From NCBI GenBank assembly GCA_018268105.1, contig JAFDXG010000056.1, positions 46,951 through 110,950 on the forward strand: a stretch of 64,000 bases of DNA. The letters are read 5' to 3'. Below are positions 25,629-33,871 of the stretch, one piece after another; the stretch's first letter is position 1; each line of letters begins with the position of its first letter. The position numbers and the translations under genes were made by a program. A model generated the notes under the pieces. That model saw only the letters and a list, made by a program, of their open reading frames with translations. It did no database searches and was not told where the DNA came from. Source of the stretch: Bacteroidota bacterium. GTDB taxonomy: Bacteria; Bacteroidota; Bacteroidia; Chitinophagales; Chitinophagaceae.

Positions 25629-25989
25629 TTTTTTTTATCTCAGATCATCTACACATTCAAATGAAATAATAAATGCACAACTGCAATTGAACCCTGCACA
25701 CCGGGTATTTGAAGGGCATTTCCCCGGACAACCTGTGGTGCCGGGGGTATGTATGGTACAAATGATAAAAGAAATTCTTGAAACGACTTTGGATAGAAAG
25801 TTAATTTTGCAACAGGCTGATAATATTAAATTTCTTGCTATGATAGATCCCAGGCAAATTGTAGATATTGATGTTTCTGTTAGTTACATCCTATCGGAGA
25901 GGGGTTATGAAATAAAAGCTTCTCTTTTCAAAGAAGGAACCGTCTTTTTAAAACTCAAAGCCAATTTCAGAGTTTCAGAAGAATTATAA
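25612..25989 (+). CDS. Hotdog-fold dehydratase-like protein with His but without Glu (FabZ/ApeI-like)
   Basis: 125 residues from the ATG at 25612. It contains the FabZ loop 'VFEGHFPGQPVVPGV' with the catalytic His36, but the Glu of 'LEAMAQ' is replaced by Gln50 in 'CMVQMIKEILE'. Glu54 lies one helical turn later and could conceivably substitute. The protein at 15203 shows the reverse loss. The pair could therefore rebuild one working FabZ-type site across a heterodimer. Last gene of the locus. Confidence 0.82.
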   Translation: MLLINDFFYLRSSTHSNEIINAQLQLNPAHRVFEGHFPGQPVVPGVCMVQMIKEILETTLDRKLILQQADNIKFLAMIDPRQIVDIDVSVSYILSERGYEIKASLFKEGTVFLKLKANFRVSEEL

Positions 25990-26129
25990 AAAGGAATACA
26001 CTGCATTAAAAAGGCAAAGTGAAACGATTATAGCAACGGCCCGCTTTAATTGTGTTGCAGGTATTCCATGACTCAATATAAGATATTTTGGAAATTAAAA
26101 AAATATAATTGTAATACTAACACTTTAGA

Positions 26130-26537
26130 TTACCTGCCGGATTTTTTTCTTGTAGTTTTCTTCTGTTCAAATATCTCGCTTGACGGAGTTAAAAGATTTT
26201 CATCGTCATTTTTCTTTTTGATAAATATAGTTTTATATAATGCCTGGCGGTTATCCTGACGGGATATTACCGTAATGTTTACTTTTTCCACTTTTATTTC
26301 GAACGGAAGCCAGAGGCTGTTACCATAAAATTTACCGGCAGAAGCGGTAAATATCAGTTGGTTGCTATCGAGCGGGCGGATATTTCCGTTCTGAAGTCTG
26401 CCTTCTACATTGATATAATTATAAGTGCCTTTTTTCAAACTGTCTGTATACAGGTTAAAATAAATGCTGTCTATTTTTTGTCCGAATCCGGAAACTCGTA
26501 GAACGACCAACGGAAGAAAAAGTAAAACTATTTTCAA
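26130..26537 (-). CDS. Small exported protein of unknown function
   Basis: 135 residues with a signal peptide (cleavage near SGFGQ at 16-20). The mature region is beta-rich ('YNYINVEGRLQNGNIRPLDSNQLIFTASAGKFYGNSLWLPFEIKVEKVNITVI'), like a small Ig-like domain, and ends in a very basic tail (KKTTRKKSGR). No family recognised. Convergent with the pigment locus, 140 bp beyond its end. Confidence 0.65.
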   Translation of the reverse strand: MKIVLLFLPLVVLRVSGFGQKIDSIYFNLYTDSLKKGTYNYINVEGRLQNGNIRPLDSNQLIFTASAGKFYGNSLWLPFEIKVEKVNITVISRQDNRQALYKTIFIKKKNDDENLLTPSSEIFEQKKTTRKKSGR

Positions 26538-26763
26538 ATGCCGATTTTTTACTGTGACTGTTTATATAATCCAAAATTAAGCACGGCTTATGAAAATTCA
26601 TCAAGGTTTGCATTTTTGTAACAAATTCCATCACGCAGGAGATTATTTCTCTTAAAGAAAGTAGAGAAATAAAGTTTGATTTCAATCATTTTGTTGCTGA
26701 CTTTTGGTGAAACTACCTGAACCATAATGACAGAAAATTGTACAAAGGATTATTTTAAGGGCT

Positions 26764-26797
26764 TTGCGCACTTGCACTAAAATATATTGCGCACTTG
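26764..26797 (+). promoter_or_regulatory. Direct 11-bp repeat upstream of the rlmK-like gene
   Basis: TTGCGCACTTG occurs at 26764-26774 and again at 26787-26797, a 23-bp period (about two helix turns). The second copy overlaps the probable -33 element. This layout fits a regulator binding one DNA face, but no regulator can be named. Confidence 0.4.
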
Positions 26798-26825
26798 GCA
26801 GCCTTTAGCAATATACTTAGATTTG
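26795..26825 (+). promoter_or_regulatory. Promoter of the rlmK-like gene
   Basis: TTG at 26795-26797 and an exact -7 box TAGATTTG at 26818-26825, 20 bp apart, ending 4 nt before the ATG at 26830. Confidence 0.55.
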
Positions 26826-26829
26826 GGTT

Positions 26830-27789
26830 ATGCAATCTTTACAGGCTACTGATAAACTGCAGATGTTTGAGAACAGGCTGGTCAAAGTGTTCCGACATAT
26901 AAGTAAGCAGGCGAAGCGGCAACAAATTACCTGCTTCAGAATATACGATCATGACCTTCCTGAATTCCCACTGTGTTTAGAATTATACGAAGATAGATTG
27001 TATATCGCCGAGTATCGCCGGCATCACGGCATGACGGAAGATGAGCATGAAGCCTGGCTGGAGTCTACAATATTAGTTGTTGAAAAAGTACTTGGAATTG
27101 TACAGGAAAATATATTCATCAAACAGCGACAGCGCAAACAGGGTAGATTGGGACAGTATCAGAAAATAAATGCAGAAAAAGAATTTTTTGAAGTGCATGA
27201 AGGAGGTTTGAAATTTCTTATTAACCTTTCTGATTACCTTGATACTGGTTTGTTTCTTGACCACCGGGAGACCAGAAAGTTGGTACGGGATGAAGCAGTA
27301 AAAAAAAGGGTACTGAACTTGTTTGGATATACCGGCTCCTTCAGCGTATATGCTGCTTCCGGGGATGCCGCATCAGTAACTACGGTAGACCTTTCTAAAA
27401 CATATCTTGGCTGGGCTGAAGAAAATATGCGGCTTAATGGATTTGAAGGGGAATCATTTCAATTTATAAATGCGGATGTAAAACAATACCTGCAGGAATT
27501 GAAGTCCCATGCATTTGACCTGGTGATCATGGATCCTCCCACTTTTAGCAACAGCAAAAAAATGAAGGATGATTTCCTGGATATTCAACGCGATCATGCA
27601 GAGCTGATCAATGCTGTGTATCATACTTTGTCGCCTGCAGGTGTATTATATTTCAGTACCAATTTTTCCCGTTTTTCGCTGGAAAAAGAAAAAATATTAT
27701 TTGAAAACATAAAAGATATTACTAAAGCTACTACACCGTTTGACTTTGCTGGAAAGCTTAAACGATATTGCTGGAAAATGGTGAAATAG
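26830..27789 (+). CDS. Stand-alone RlmK-like 23S rRNA methyltransferase
   Basis: 319 residues matching the C-terminal half of E. coli RlmKL: 'FENRLVKVFRHISKQAKRQQITCFRIYDHDLPEFPL', 'RQRKQGRLGQYQK', 'NLSDYLDTGLFLDHRETRKLV', the SAM site 'VLNLFGYTGSFSVYA', the acidic 'TTVDLSKTYLGWAEENMRLNGF' and the catalytic 'VIMDPPTFSNSK'. RlmK makes m7G2069 in 23S rRNA. The RlmL half (THUMP domain, m2G2445) is not attached or adjacent, so the two activities appear split. Methylated position is inferred from homology. Confidence 0.85.
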   Translation: MQSLQATDKLQMFENRLVKVFRHISKQAKRQQITCFRIYDHDLPEFPLCLELYEDRLYIAEYRRHHGMTEDEHEAWLESTILVVEKVLGIVQENIFIKQRQRKQGRLGQYQKINAEKEFFEVHEGGLKFLINLSDYLDTGLFLDHRETRKLVRDEAVKKRVLNLFGYTGSFSVYAASGDAASVTTVDLSKTYLGWAEENMRLNGFEGESFQFINADVKQYLQELKSHAFDLVIMDPPTFSNSKKMKDDFLDIQRDHAELINAVYHTLSPAGVLYFSTNFSRFSLEKEKILFENIKDITKATTPFDFAGKLKRYCWKMVK

Positions 27790-27793
27790 GAGT

Positions 27794-27819
27794 AAATCAG
27801 TATGATATTAAACTGATTT
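27794..27819 (+). terminator. Hairpin after the rlmK-like gene
   Basis: AAATCAGT (27794-27801) and ACTGATTT (27812-27819) form a perfect 8-bp inverted repeat with a 10-nt loop, 5 bp after the stop. It lacks a long T tract, so termination may be weak. Confidence 0.4.
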
Positions 27820-27896
27820 CGTTTATATCACTTGATAGATTTCAAGGTATCTCAAATTGTAATTAATGGTTATTTTTGATATAAAGGGTAAATAAA

Positions 27897-29039
27897 ATGA
27901 TTATATCCAGAGTGATACTAAAGAATTGGAAAAATTTTAAAGATGTTGACATATCCCTTCGTGATAGGGTCTTTGTTGTAGGCCCTAATGCATCAGGGAA
28001 ATCAAATTTCCTGGATGTATTTAGATTTTTGCGTGATATAGCTAAACCTGGGGGAGGATTACAAAAAGCTGTAACCGACAGGGGTGGGATTTCTAAAATC
28101 AGATGTCTTGCAGCTCGTACATTTCCTGATGTTGAAATAGAGATACATTTCTCAGAATATGGCGAATCTATGCCGGCTTTCAGGTATTCAATAGGAATAA
28201 AACAGGAAACACGAGGATACCGTCTTCCGTATTTAACACATGAAAAAGTCTGGAGTGGTAATGATTTAATTTTAGATCGCCCTGATAAAGATGACAAAAA
28301 AGACCGGGAGCGCCTGATACAAACTCATCTTGAGCAGATTAATGCGAACAAGGGGTTTAGAGAAATAAATAAGTATTTAGAGAATATTGTATACCTACAT
28401 TTATTACCTCAATTACTTAAACATCCATCTTCGTTTACCGGGCCAGATCTTCCGGGTGATCCTTTCGGAAAAGGATTTCTCGACAGGATTTCTAAGGTCA
28501 ATGATAAAACAAGGAAAGCATGGCTAAGGAAAATAGAAACGGCTTTAAAAGTAGCTGTTCCTCAATTTAAGGAATTTAATTATACAGAAGAAAGTGGACG
28601 CCCCCATTTAGAAGCTGTCTATGATCATTGGAGACCAAAAGCCGGAAAACAACGTGAAGACCAGTTTTCTGATGGTACTTTACGACTAATAGGACTTTTG
28701 TGGTCTCTGCAAGAAGGAGATAGTTTATTATTGTTGGAGGAGCCAGAGCTATCTCTTAATGGAGCAATAGTGTCTAAAATACCTGCTTTAATCTATAATT
28801 TACAAAAACCGAGGAAACGTCAAATTATATTAACTTCTCATAGTACAGACCTTTTAAATGATAGGGGAATATCCTTGGATGAAATTCTTTTATTAGAACC
28901 TACTCATGAAGGAACATTAATAAAACCTACCTCTAATATTCCTGAAATCAGAGCGATGATGGATGGAGGTATTTCTCCTGGTGCTGCAATTTTGCCACGA
29001 ACAAAACCAAGAAATATTAATCAGCTAACTTTATTTTAA
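27897..29039 (+). CDS. ABC/SMC-like AAA ATPase of a two-gene unit (defence-type)
   Basis: 380 residues, AAA_21/RecF-like ATPase. Walker A 'GPNASGKSN' (29-37), signature-like 'QFSDGTLRL' (256-264), Walker B 'LLLLEEPELSL' (277-287) and the switch His in 'ILTSHSTDLL' (His315). The insertion between Walker A and the signature is helical and charged. Such ATPases pair with TOPRIM-type nucleases in OLD-, Gabija- and PARIS-like defence systems. Base composition is more AT-rich than the neighbours, and the pair sits between unrelated housekeeping genes. No substrate or trigger can be read from the sequence. Confidence 0.85.
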   Translation: MIISRVILKNWKNFKDVDISLRDRVFVVGPNASGKSNFLDVFRFLRDIAKPGGGLQKAVTDRGGISKIRCLAARTFPDVEIEIHFSEYGESMPAFRYSIGIKQETRGYRLPYLTHEKVWSGNDLILDRPDKDDKKDRERLIQTHLEQINANKGFREINKYLENIVYLHLLPQLLKHPSSFTGPDLPGDPFGKGFLDRISKVNDKTRKAWLRKIETALKVAVPQFKEFNYTEESGRPHLEAVYDHWRPKAGKQREDQFSDGTLRLIGLLWSLQEGDSLLLLEEPELSLNGAIVSKIPALIYNLQKPRKRQIILTSHSTDLLNDRGISLDEILLLEPTHEGTLIKPTSNIPEIRAMMDGGISPGAAILPRTKPRNINQLTLF

Positions 29040-29645
29040 GTGAGTATACCTATTAATCTTGTTTTTGAAGATGAGCTTAGTGAGTTTATAATGTCTAAGC
29101 TACTGCATTGTTTTGGTAATAAATATTATACTGGTGTTTCTTATAATGGTTTTGGAAATGGATATATCAAAACAAATATTAAAGGTTTCAATGAAGCAGC
29201 AACAGGAATCCCTTTTTTTGTTCTTACAGATTTAGATAACAACCCTTGTGCACCATATGTTATAAACGATTGGTTAAATAAACCGATTCGTCCAAATTTG
29301 ATCTTTAGAATTGCTATAAGAGAAGTTGAATCTTGGCTGCTTGCAGATACAGAAGGAGTTGCTGAATATTTTGGTGTTTCGAAATCGCTTGTTTCAGCAA
29401 CTCCTGAACTTCTACCAGACCCTAAGAGAGCATTGATTAATCTTGCAAAAAAATGTAGAAAAAGAATAGTAAGAGAGGATATCATTCCTATTAATGAAAA
29501 TGCTTCAATAGGTCCGAATTATAATGGACGTTTAATGGAATTTGTATTTGACTATTGGAATGTTAATAATGCCATGGCTAAAAGTGAAAGTTTAAGACGT
29601 GCTTATAAAGCATTAGATGATTTTCAATATGTATCTCCAAAATAA
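29040..29645 (+). CDS. DUF4276/TOPRIM-like putative nuclease partner
   Basis: 201 residues starting with GTG directly after the TAA of the ATPase gene (zero spacing). Acidic residues fit a TOPRIM-like site: Glu10 and Glu12 in 'LVFEDELSEF', then the Asp-x-Asp pair 64/66 in 'FVLTDLDNN'. 'IAIREVESWLLADTEGVAEYFG' is the hallmark of DUF4276-type proteins. A nuclease activity controlled by the upstream ATPase is inferred. The first two-thirds is the conserved domain; the rest is basic and helical. Confidence 0.78.
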   Translation: MSIPINLVFEDELSEFIMSKLLHCFGNKYYTGVSYNGFGNGYIKTNIKGFNEAATGIPFFVLTDLDNNPCAPYVINDWLNKPIRPNLIFRIAIREVESWLLADTEGVAEYFGVSKSLVSATPELLPDPKRALINLAKKCRKRIVREDIIPINENASIGPNYNGRLMEFVFDYWNVNNAMAKSESLRRAYKALDDFQYVSPK

Positions 29646-29653
29646 TTTCAGAA

Positions 29654-31624
29654 ATGCCAGATATATCATCCTTGTGGACACCTACAAAAAAATTTGTTGA
29701 AGAATCTAATTTAACAGCATATACTTCCTGGCTGAAACAGGTGCATGGGCTTACCTTTTCAGATTATGCTGCTTTGCGCCAGTGGTCGGTAACATATCCG
29801 GAGAAATTTTGGGAAACGATAACTGCTTATTTTAAAGTTATCTGGCATCATCCCTATCAGTCTGTAATGAGTACTGATCCTATGCCCCATACACAGTGGT
29901 TTAAAGGTGGGCAACTGAATTATGCCGAACACGTTTTTCGGAACGCTACAGATCAGTACCCGGCGATTTTATTTCAGTCGGAACGCCATCCGCTGACTGC
30001 TATCAGTTGGGAACAGCTTCAGCAACAAGTTGCCGCCCTGCAGTCCTATTTACTTTCAATTGGCATTCAGCCCGGCGACAGGGTGGCCGGCTATCTGCCA
30101 TGTATACCTGAAGCGACAGTATGTTTGCTGGCCTGTATGTCAATAGGAGCAATATGGAGCAGTTGTTCACCCGATTTTGGCACGGCAAGTGTAATGGAAC
30201 GATTTGAACAGATTGAACCTGCAATTCTTATTGCAACCGACGGATATAGTTATGCTGGAAAACATTTTGACAGAATGGCTGAGGTAACAGCACTCAGCGC
30301 CAGTCTTACTTCGTTAAAAAAAATAATATTGATTCCTTATTTAAATAAATCACCGGAAACTAAAGGTATTACCCGGCTTGTTAACTGGGTTGAAGTAATG
30401 TCAACTCCTTATAAGGAACTTCAATTTATACCTCTTGATTTTTCCCACCCGGTATGGATATTATATTCTTCGGGAACCACAGGGATACCCAAAGCTATTA
30501 CACACAGTCATGGCGGTGTATTACTGGAACATTATAAATATCTCACCCTGCACAACGATGTAAAACCCGGTGAGCGGTTTTTCTGGTTTTCTACAACCGG
30601 CTGGATGATGTGGAACTTTGTGAATGCAGCACTGTTGACAAGTGCTACTATTGTTTTGTATGACGGCAGTCCTGGCTACCCGGATATGAATGTATTTTGG
30701 CAACTTGCAGAGGCGGCAAAAATTCATCATTTTGGAACAAGTGCACCGTATATCATTGCCTGTCATAAATCGGGTATACGTCCCCGTGATTTATTCAATA
30801 TTGAGGCTTTACGTTCCATAGGATCAACGGGGTCACCGCTTCCGCCGGAGGCTTTTGACTATGTTTATGATCATATCAAAAAAGACTTGTGGCTTTGCAG
30901 TATGAGTGGGGGAACGGATGTGTGTACTGCATTTGTAGGTGGTTGTCCCTGGCTGCCTGTATATGAGGGAGAAATTCAATGCCGTGCTCTGGGTTGTGAT
31001 ATGTATGCATACAACGAAAACGGAGAACCCGTGTGGGATGAAGTGGGGGAAATGGTAATTACAAAACCCATGCCTTCAATGCCGGTATTTTTCTGGGGCG
31101 ACTCTTCATTTGAACGGTATGAGTCAAGTTATTTTGATACTTTTCCGGGAGTATGGCGACATGGCGACTGGCTGAGGATTACAGCGAGGGAGACACTGGT
31201 GATTTCCGGCAGGTCGGATGCTACTTTAAACAGGCAGGGAGTAAGGATTGGCACTGCGGAAATATACCGCGCTGTTGATACAATCGAATCAATCAAAGAC
31301 AGTCTGATCGTTAATATTGAATTGCCCGGTGGCGGAGATTATATGCCATTGTTCGTTGTTATGCGAAATGGTTTTTCTCTCACTGCAGAAACAGTTGCTA
31401 CAATAAAACAGGTGTTAAGGCAAACCTATTCCCCCCGTCATGTACCCGATGATGTCATTGCGGTTGATGATATCCCCTATACCATTAGCGGCAAAAAAAT
31501 GGAGCTTCCAGTGAAAAATATATTATCCGGAAAAGTTTTGGAAAAATCTATAAATAGTGGCGCCATGAAAAATCCTGCATCACTTGAATTTTTTAAATTA
31601 TTTCGGGCAGAAAAATTTAAATAA
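29654..31624 (+). CDS. Acetoacetate-CoA ligase (acetoacetyl-CoA synthetase)
   Basis: 656 residues, ANL superfamily adenylating enzyme of acetoacetyl-CoA synthetase length. Motifs: 'WILYSSGTTGIPKAITHSHGG' (P-loop A3), 'FWFSTTGWMMWNF', 'CSMSGGTDVCTAFVGG' (A5, instead of the YGxTE of other ligases), 'WRHGDWLRI' (A7), 'SGRSDATLNRQGVRIGTAEIYRAVD' (A8) and the acylation-site Lys in 'ISGKKMELPVK' (A10). It activates acetoacetate for lipid or ketone-body use. It lies 8 bp after the TOPRIM-like gene, so it may be read from the same transcript, although function suggests no link. Confidence 0.9.
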   Translation: MPDISSLWTPTKKFVEESNLTAYTSWLKQVHGLTFSDYAALRQWSVTYPEKFWETITAYFKVIWHHPYQSVMSTDPMPHTQWFKGGQLNYAEHVFRNATDQYPAILFQSERHPLTAISWEQLQQQVAALQSYLLSIGIQPGDRVAGYLPCIPEATVCLLACMSIGAIWSSCSPDFGTASVMERFEQIEPAILIATDGYSYAGKHFDRMAEVTALSASLTSLKKIILIPYLNKSPETKGITRLVNWVEVMSTPYKELQFIPLDFSHPVWILYSSGTTGIPKAITHSHGGVLLEHYKYLTLHNDVKPGERFFWFSTTGWMMWNFVNAALLTSATIVLYDGSPGYPDMNVFWQLAEAAKIHHFGTSAPYIIACHKSGIRPRDLFNIEALRSIGSTGSPLPPEAFDYVYDHIKKDLWLCSMSGGTDVCTAFVGGCPWLPVYEGEIQCRALGCDMYAYNENGEPVWDEVGEMVITKPMPSMPVFFWGDSSFERYESSYFDTFPGVWRHGDWLRITARETLVISGRSDATLNRQGVRIGTAEIYRAVDTIESIKDSLIVNIELPGGGDYMPLFVVMRNGFSLTAETVATIKQVLRQTYSPRHVPDDVIAVDDIPYTISGKKMELPVKNILSGKVLEKSINSGAMKNPASLEFFKLFRAEKFK

Positions 31625-31638
31625 TGCTTTTTGATAGT

Positions 31639-32793
31639 TTATTCCTTTTGTTCTTCTTCATTCTGTTTGGCAGTTTTTTCATCTTCTTCCCTTTGATGCC
31701 GGTTTCTCATGCGCACTATAGGGTAGGTCATTGGGCTGAGCCCTGGTCTTTCATCACCCAATAATATACCCCAGTGACGTAACTCATCAGTATGATCGAA
31801 AATAATTTTGAAGATTGCAATAATTGGTAAGGAAAGAAACATGCCTGATATCCCGGCAAGTGCCCCGCCTACAATTACGCCAATAACAGTTACCAGCGAA
31901 TTGATCTTTACTTTGGAGCCCACAATGCGTGGCATAAGAATATTGTTGTCGAGGAATTGTACGGCTGCAATTGCCAGCAATACTTTAATTACCGGCGCCA
32001 GTTCGTTTGATGTGGTTAAGGTAAGCAACACTCCAAGTATATTTCCAATTAAAGCACCCACATAAGGAATGAGATTGAGTACTGCAAATATTACTGCAAT
32101 CAGAAATGCATGTTTAATACCCAGAATCATTAGCAATATTCCAAGCAACACCGTCATGTAACTGATCTGAATTAATAATCCGACAATATAATTTTTTATA
32201 ATCACTTCAGTGCCGCGAAGTGCAGATTCTACCTTTGGGTGATCATCTTTTTGGAACCACAGAAAAATAAAACGCAGTAAAAGATTTTTATAAAACAAAA
32301 TAAGAAAAGTATAAATAGGCAGTAAGCCCACGAATACAAATACACCGGTAAGCGATACAGCGGCGCCACTCATATATGTACCTGCATTGTTTAACAATTT
32401 ATCACCCTGTTCCTGAAGTACTTTAATTTGCTGATCTGCAGAAAGTTTCAGGTTGCGGTTTACCCAGTCGCTTAATATGGTCCAATGATGATTGATATTC
32501 TGTTGTAATTGGGGAAAATCCTTTACAAGCCCTGCTACCTGCAGCGAAATGAAAGTGAGTATGGCAAGCACTACGATTGCTGCGGCAAGAATTGTCAGGG
32601 TAATCGCTATGACTTCCGGAATTTTAATATTTCTGAAGAAGCGATACAGGGGAAGCAACAGGAGGCTTAGAAAAAATGCCATAATAAGTGGCATCAGGAT
32701 ATTATTTCCTACATATAACAGAATCAGTAAAAGGCAGATACCCATTAATTCAATGGAACGCCGTACTGTTAAAGGGAGTTGATTCATTTGCAA
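31639..32793 (-). CDS. AI-2E family (PerM-like) membrane protein
   Basis: 384 residues with about eight membrane helices in the AI-2E arrangement: a helical pair at the N-terminus (18-55), a long soluble segment (about 85-150), then a helix bundle. Signature sequences are 'ILNLIPYVGALIGNILGV'-like (here 'AVLNLIPYVGALIG') and 'NNILMPRIVGSKVKINSLVTVIGVIVGGALAGISGMFLSLPIIA'-like. Members include the AI-2 exporter TqsA and Na+/H+ antiporters, so the substrate is undefined. The C-terminal tail is strongly acidic. Downstream of the DUF535 gene (5 bp gap) on the same strand. Confidence 0.85.
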   Translation of the reverse strand: MQMNQLPLTVRRSIELMGICLLLILLYVGNNILMPLIMAFFLSLLLLPLYRFFRNIKIPEVIAITLTILAAAIVVLAILTFISLQVAGLVKDFPQLQQNINHHWTILSDWVNRNLKLSADQQIKVLQEQGDKLLNNAGTYMSGAAVSLTGVFVFVGLLPIYTFLILFYKNLLLRFIFLWFQKDDHPKVESALRGTEVIIKNYIVGLLIQISYMTVLLGILLMILGIKHAFLIAVIFAVLNLIPYVGALIGNILGVLLTLTTSNELAPVIKVLLAIAAVQFLDNNILMPRIVGSKVKINSLVTVIGVIVGGALAGISGMFLSLPIIAIFKIIFDHTDELRHWGILLGDERPGLSPMTYPIVRMRNRHQREEDEKTAKQNEEEQKE

Positions 32794-32798
32794 TATAA

Positions 32799-33740
32799 TT
32801 ATATAATTTTATTTGGAGTATTATACCATTTTTTAATGCTTTCGGTTATTTCCGAGGCAATATTATCCATCATTTCATATCGTCTTTTATATAATGCACG
32901 TTTATGCGATTTAATTTCTTCAAAAGCCTTTCTTTTGAAAATAAGAGGAAGCTCAAACCAACCGTCTTCTTTTAATTCTCCGTCTAATTCAAGCCATAAA
33001 TTATTGTAGTCCTGTGTTATCTTATGCAGTATTGGAATATGGATAAAGTGCTTTCGGTTAAATGCCTGAATTGTTTGTCCTGCTCCATAAATAGCAACCA
33101 CACCTAAAGATCGTGCAAATTCCTGAACCAGAAAAACCATAAAAGATTTTGGCCTGAGTCCATGCATTTGCTTTTGTGCAGTTTTGGCTGTATTTTCATC
33201 AACCGTTTTATGGCCCTGGACACAGCCTATTCTGCAAACCCATTGTTTAGAATTGTTAAGCTCAAAGGAGAAAGAAGCTGCGGAAATTATACCGCCAAGT
33301 TGTTCACACACAAAAAATAAAACCAGTTCACCCTCTTTTCTATACCGCTCATCATAGCCTAAAACTACAGACGCAGTCTGGCCGTCCTTCAAAGTAAAAG
33401 ATCCAACAGTAATATCCTTCTTTTCGGGTAAAACTTGTGTTAATGGTATCCCCAAATCATTGATAAAATTATAAGTATCAAGAATCACTTTCATTCGCTG
33501 ATGTTTATTCCACCGGGCCGACATATATACCCTGAATGGTTTAACATATAACCGTGGTCTAAGAGTAAAGACCTTATTATATTCCGGAGAATATAAAGTA
33601 TTGAACCACTTTTTAGAGAATACGGGGTTCATCAGGGTGTACAAAAAGATTTTATACTGCTGTTTGCGGCGATAGCTTTTTCTTTCGCCAGAAAATGCGC
33701 TTTCAGCCAATTGCCATCCTTTAGTACAGACAGGGAGCAT
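32799..33740 (-). CDS. VirK/YbjX (DUF535) family protein
   Basis: 313 residues. The family core is clear: 'FSFELNNSKQWVCRIGCVQGHK' and 'MHGLRPKSFMVFLVQEFARSLGVVAIYGAG'. 'DYNNLWLELDGELKEDGWFELPLIFKRKAFEEIKSHKRALYKRRYEM' is the typical C-terminal part. DUF535 proteins are best known in enterobacteria and pasteurellas, where VirK supports virulence-factor export and resistance to cationic peptides. The function in Bacteroidota is unknown. No signal peptide; likely cytoplasmic. Five bp before the AI-2E gene, hence probably one transcript. Confidence 0.82.
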   Translation of the reverse strand: MLPVCTKGWQLAESAFSGERKSYRRKQQYKIFLYTLMNPVFSKKWFNTLYSPEYNKVFTLRPRLYVKPFRVYMSARWNKHQRMKVILDTYNFINDLGIPLTQVLPEKKDITVGSFTLKDGQTASVVLGYDERYRKEGELVLFFVCEQLGGIISAASFSFELNNSKQWVCRIGCVQGHKTVDENTAKTAQKQMHGLRPKSFMVFLVQEFARSLGVVAIYGAGQTIQAFNRKHFIHIPILHKITQDYNNLWLELDGELKEDGWFELPLIFKRKAFEEIKSHKRALYKRRYEMMDNIASEITESIKKWYNTPNKII

Positions 33741-33871
33741 TTGAAATAATTTTATTTGCGAATGAAATCAAATTTCAAAACAAAACAAAATTTAAATGAA
33801 GTAGTACTTTCTTAACTTGTTATAATCCATCATTTAATTTTCGCGGCGGTGCATAAAGAACATAGACAAGT

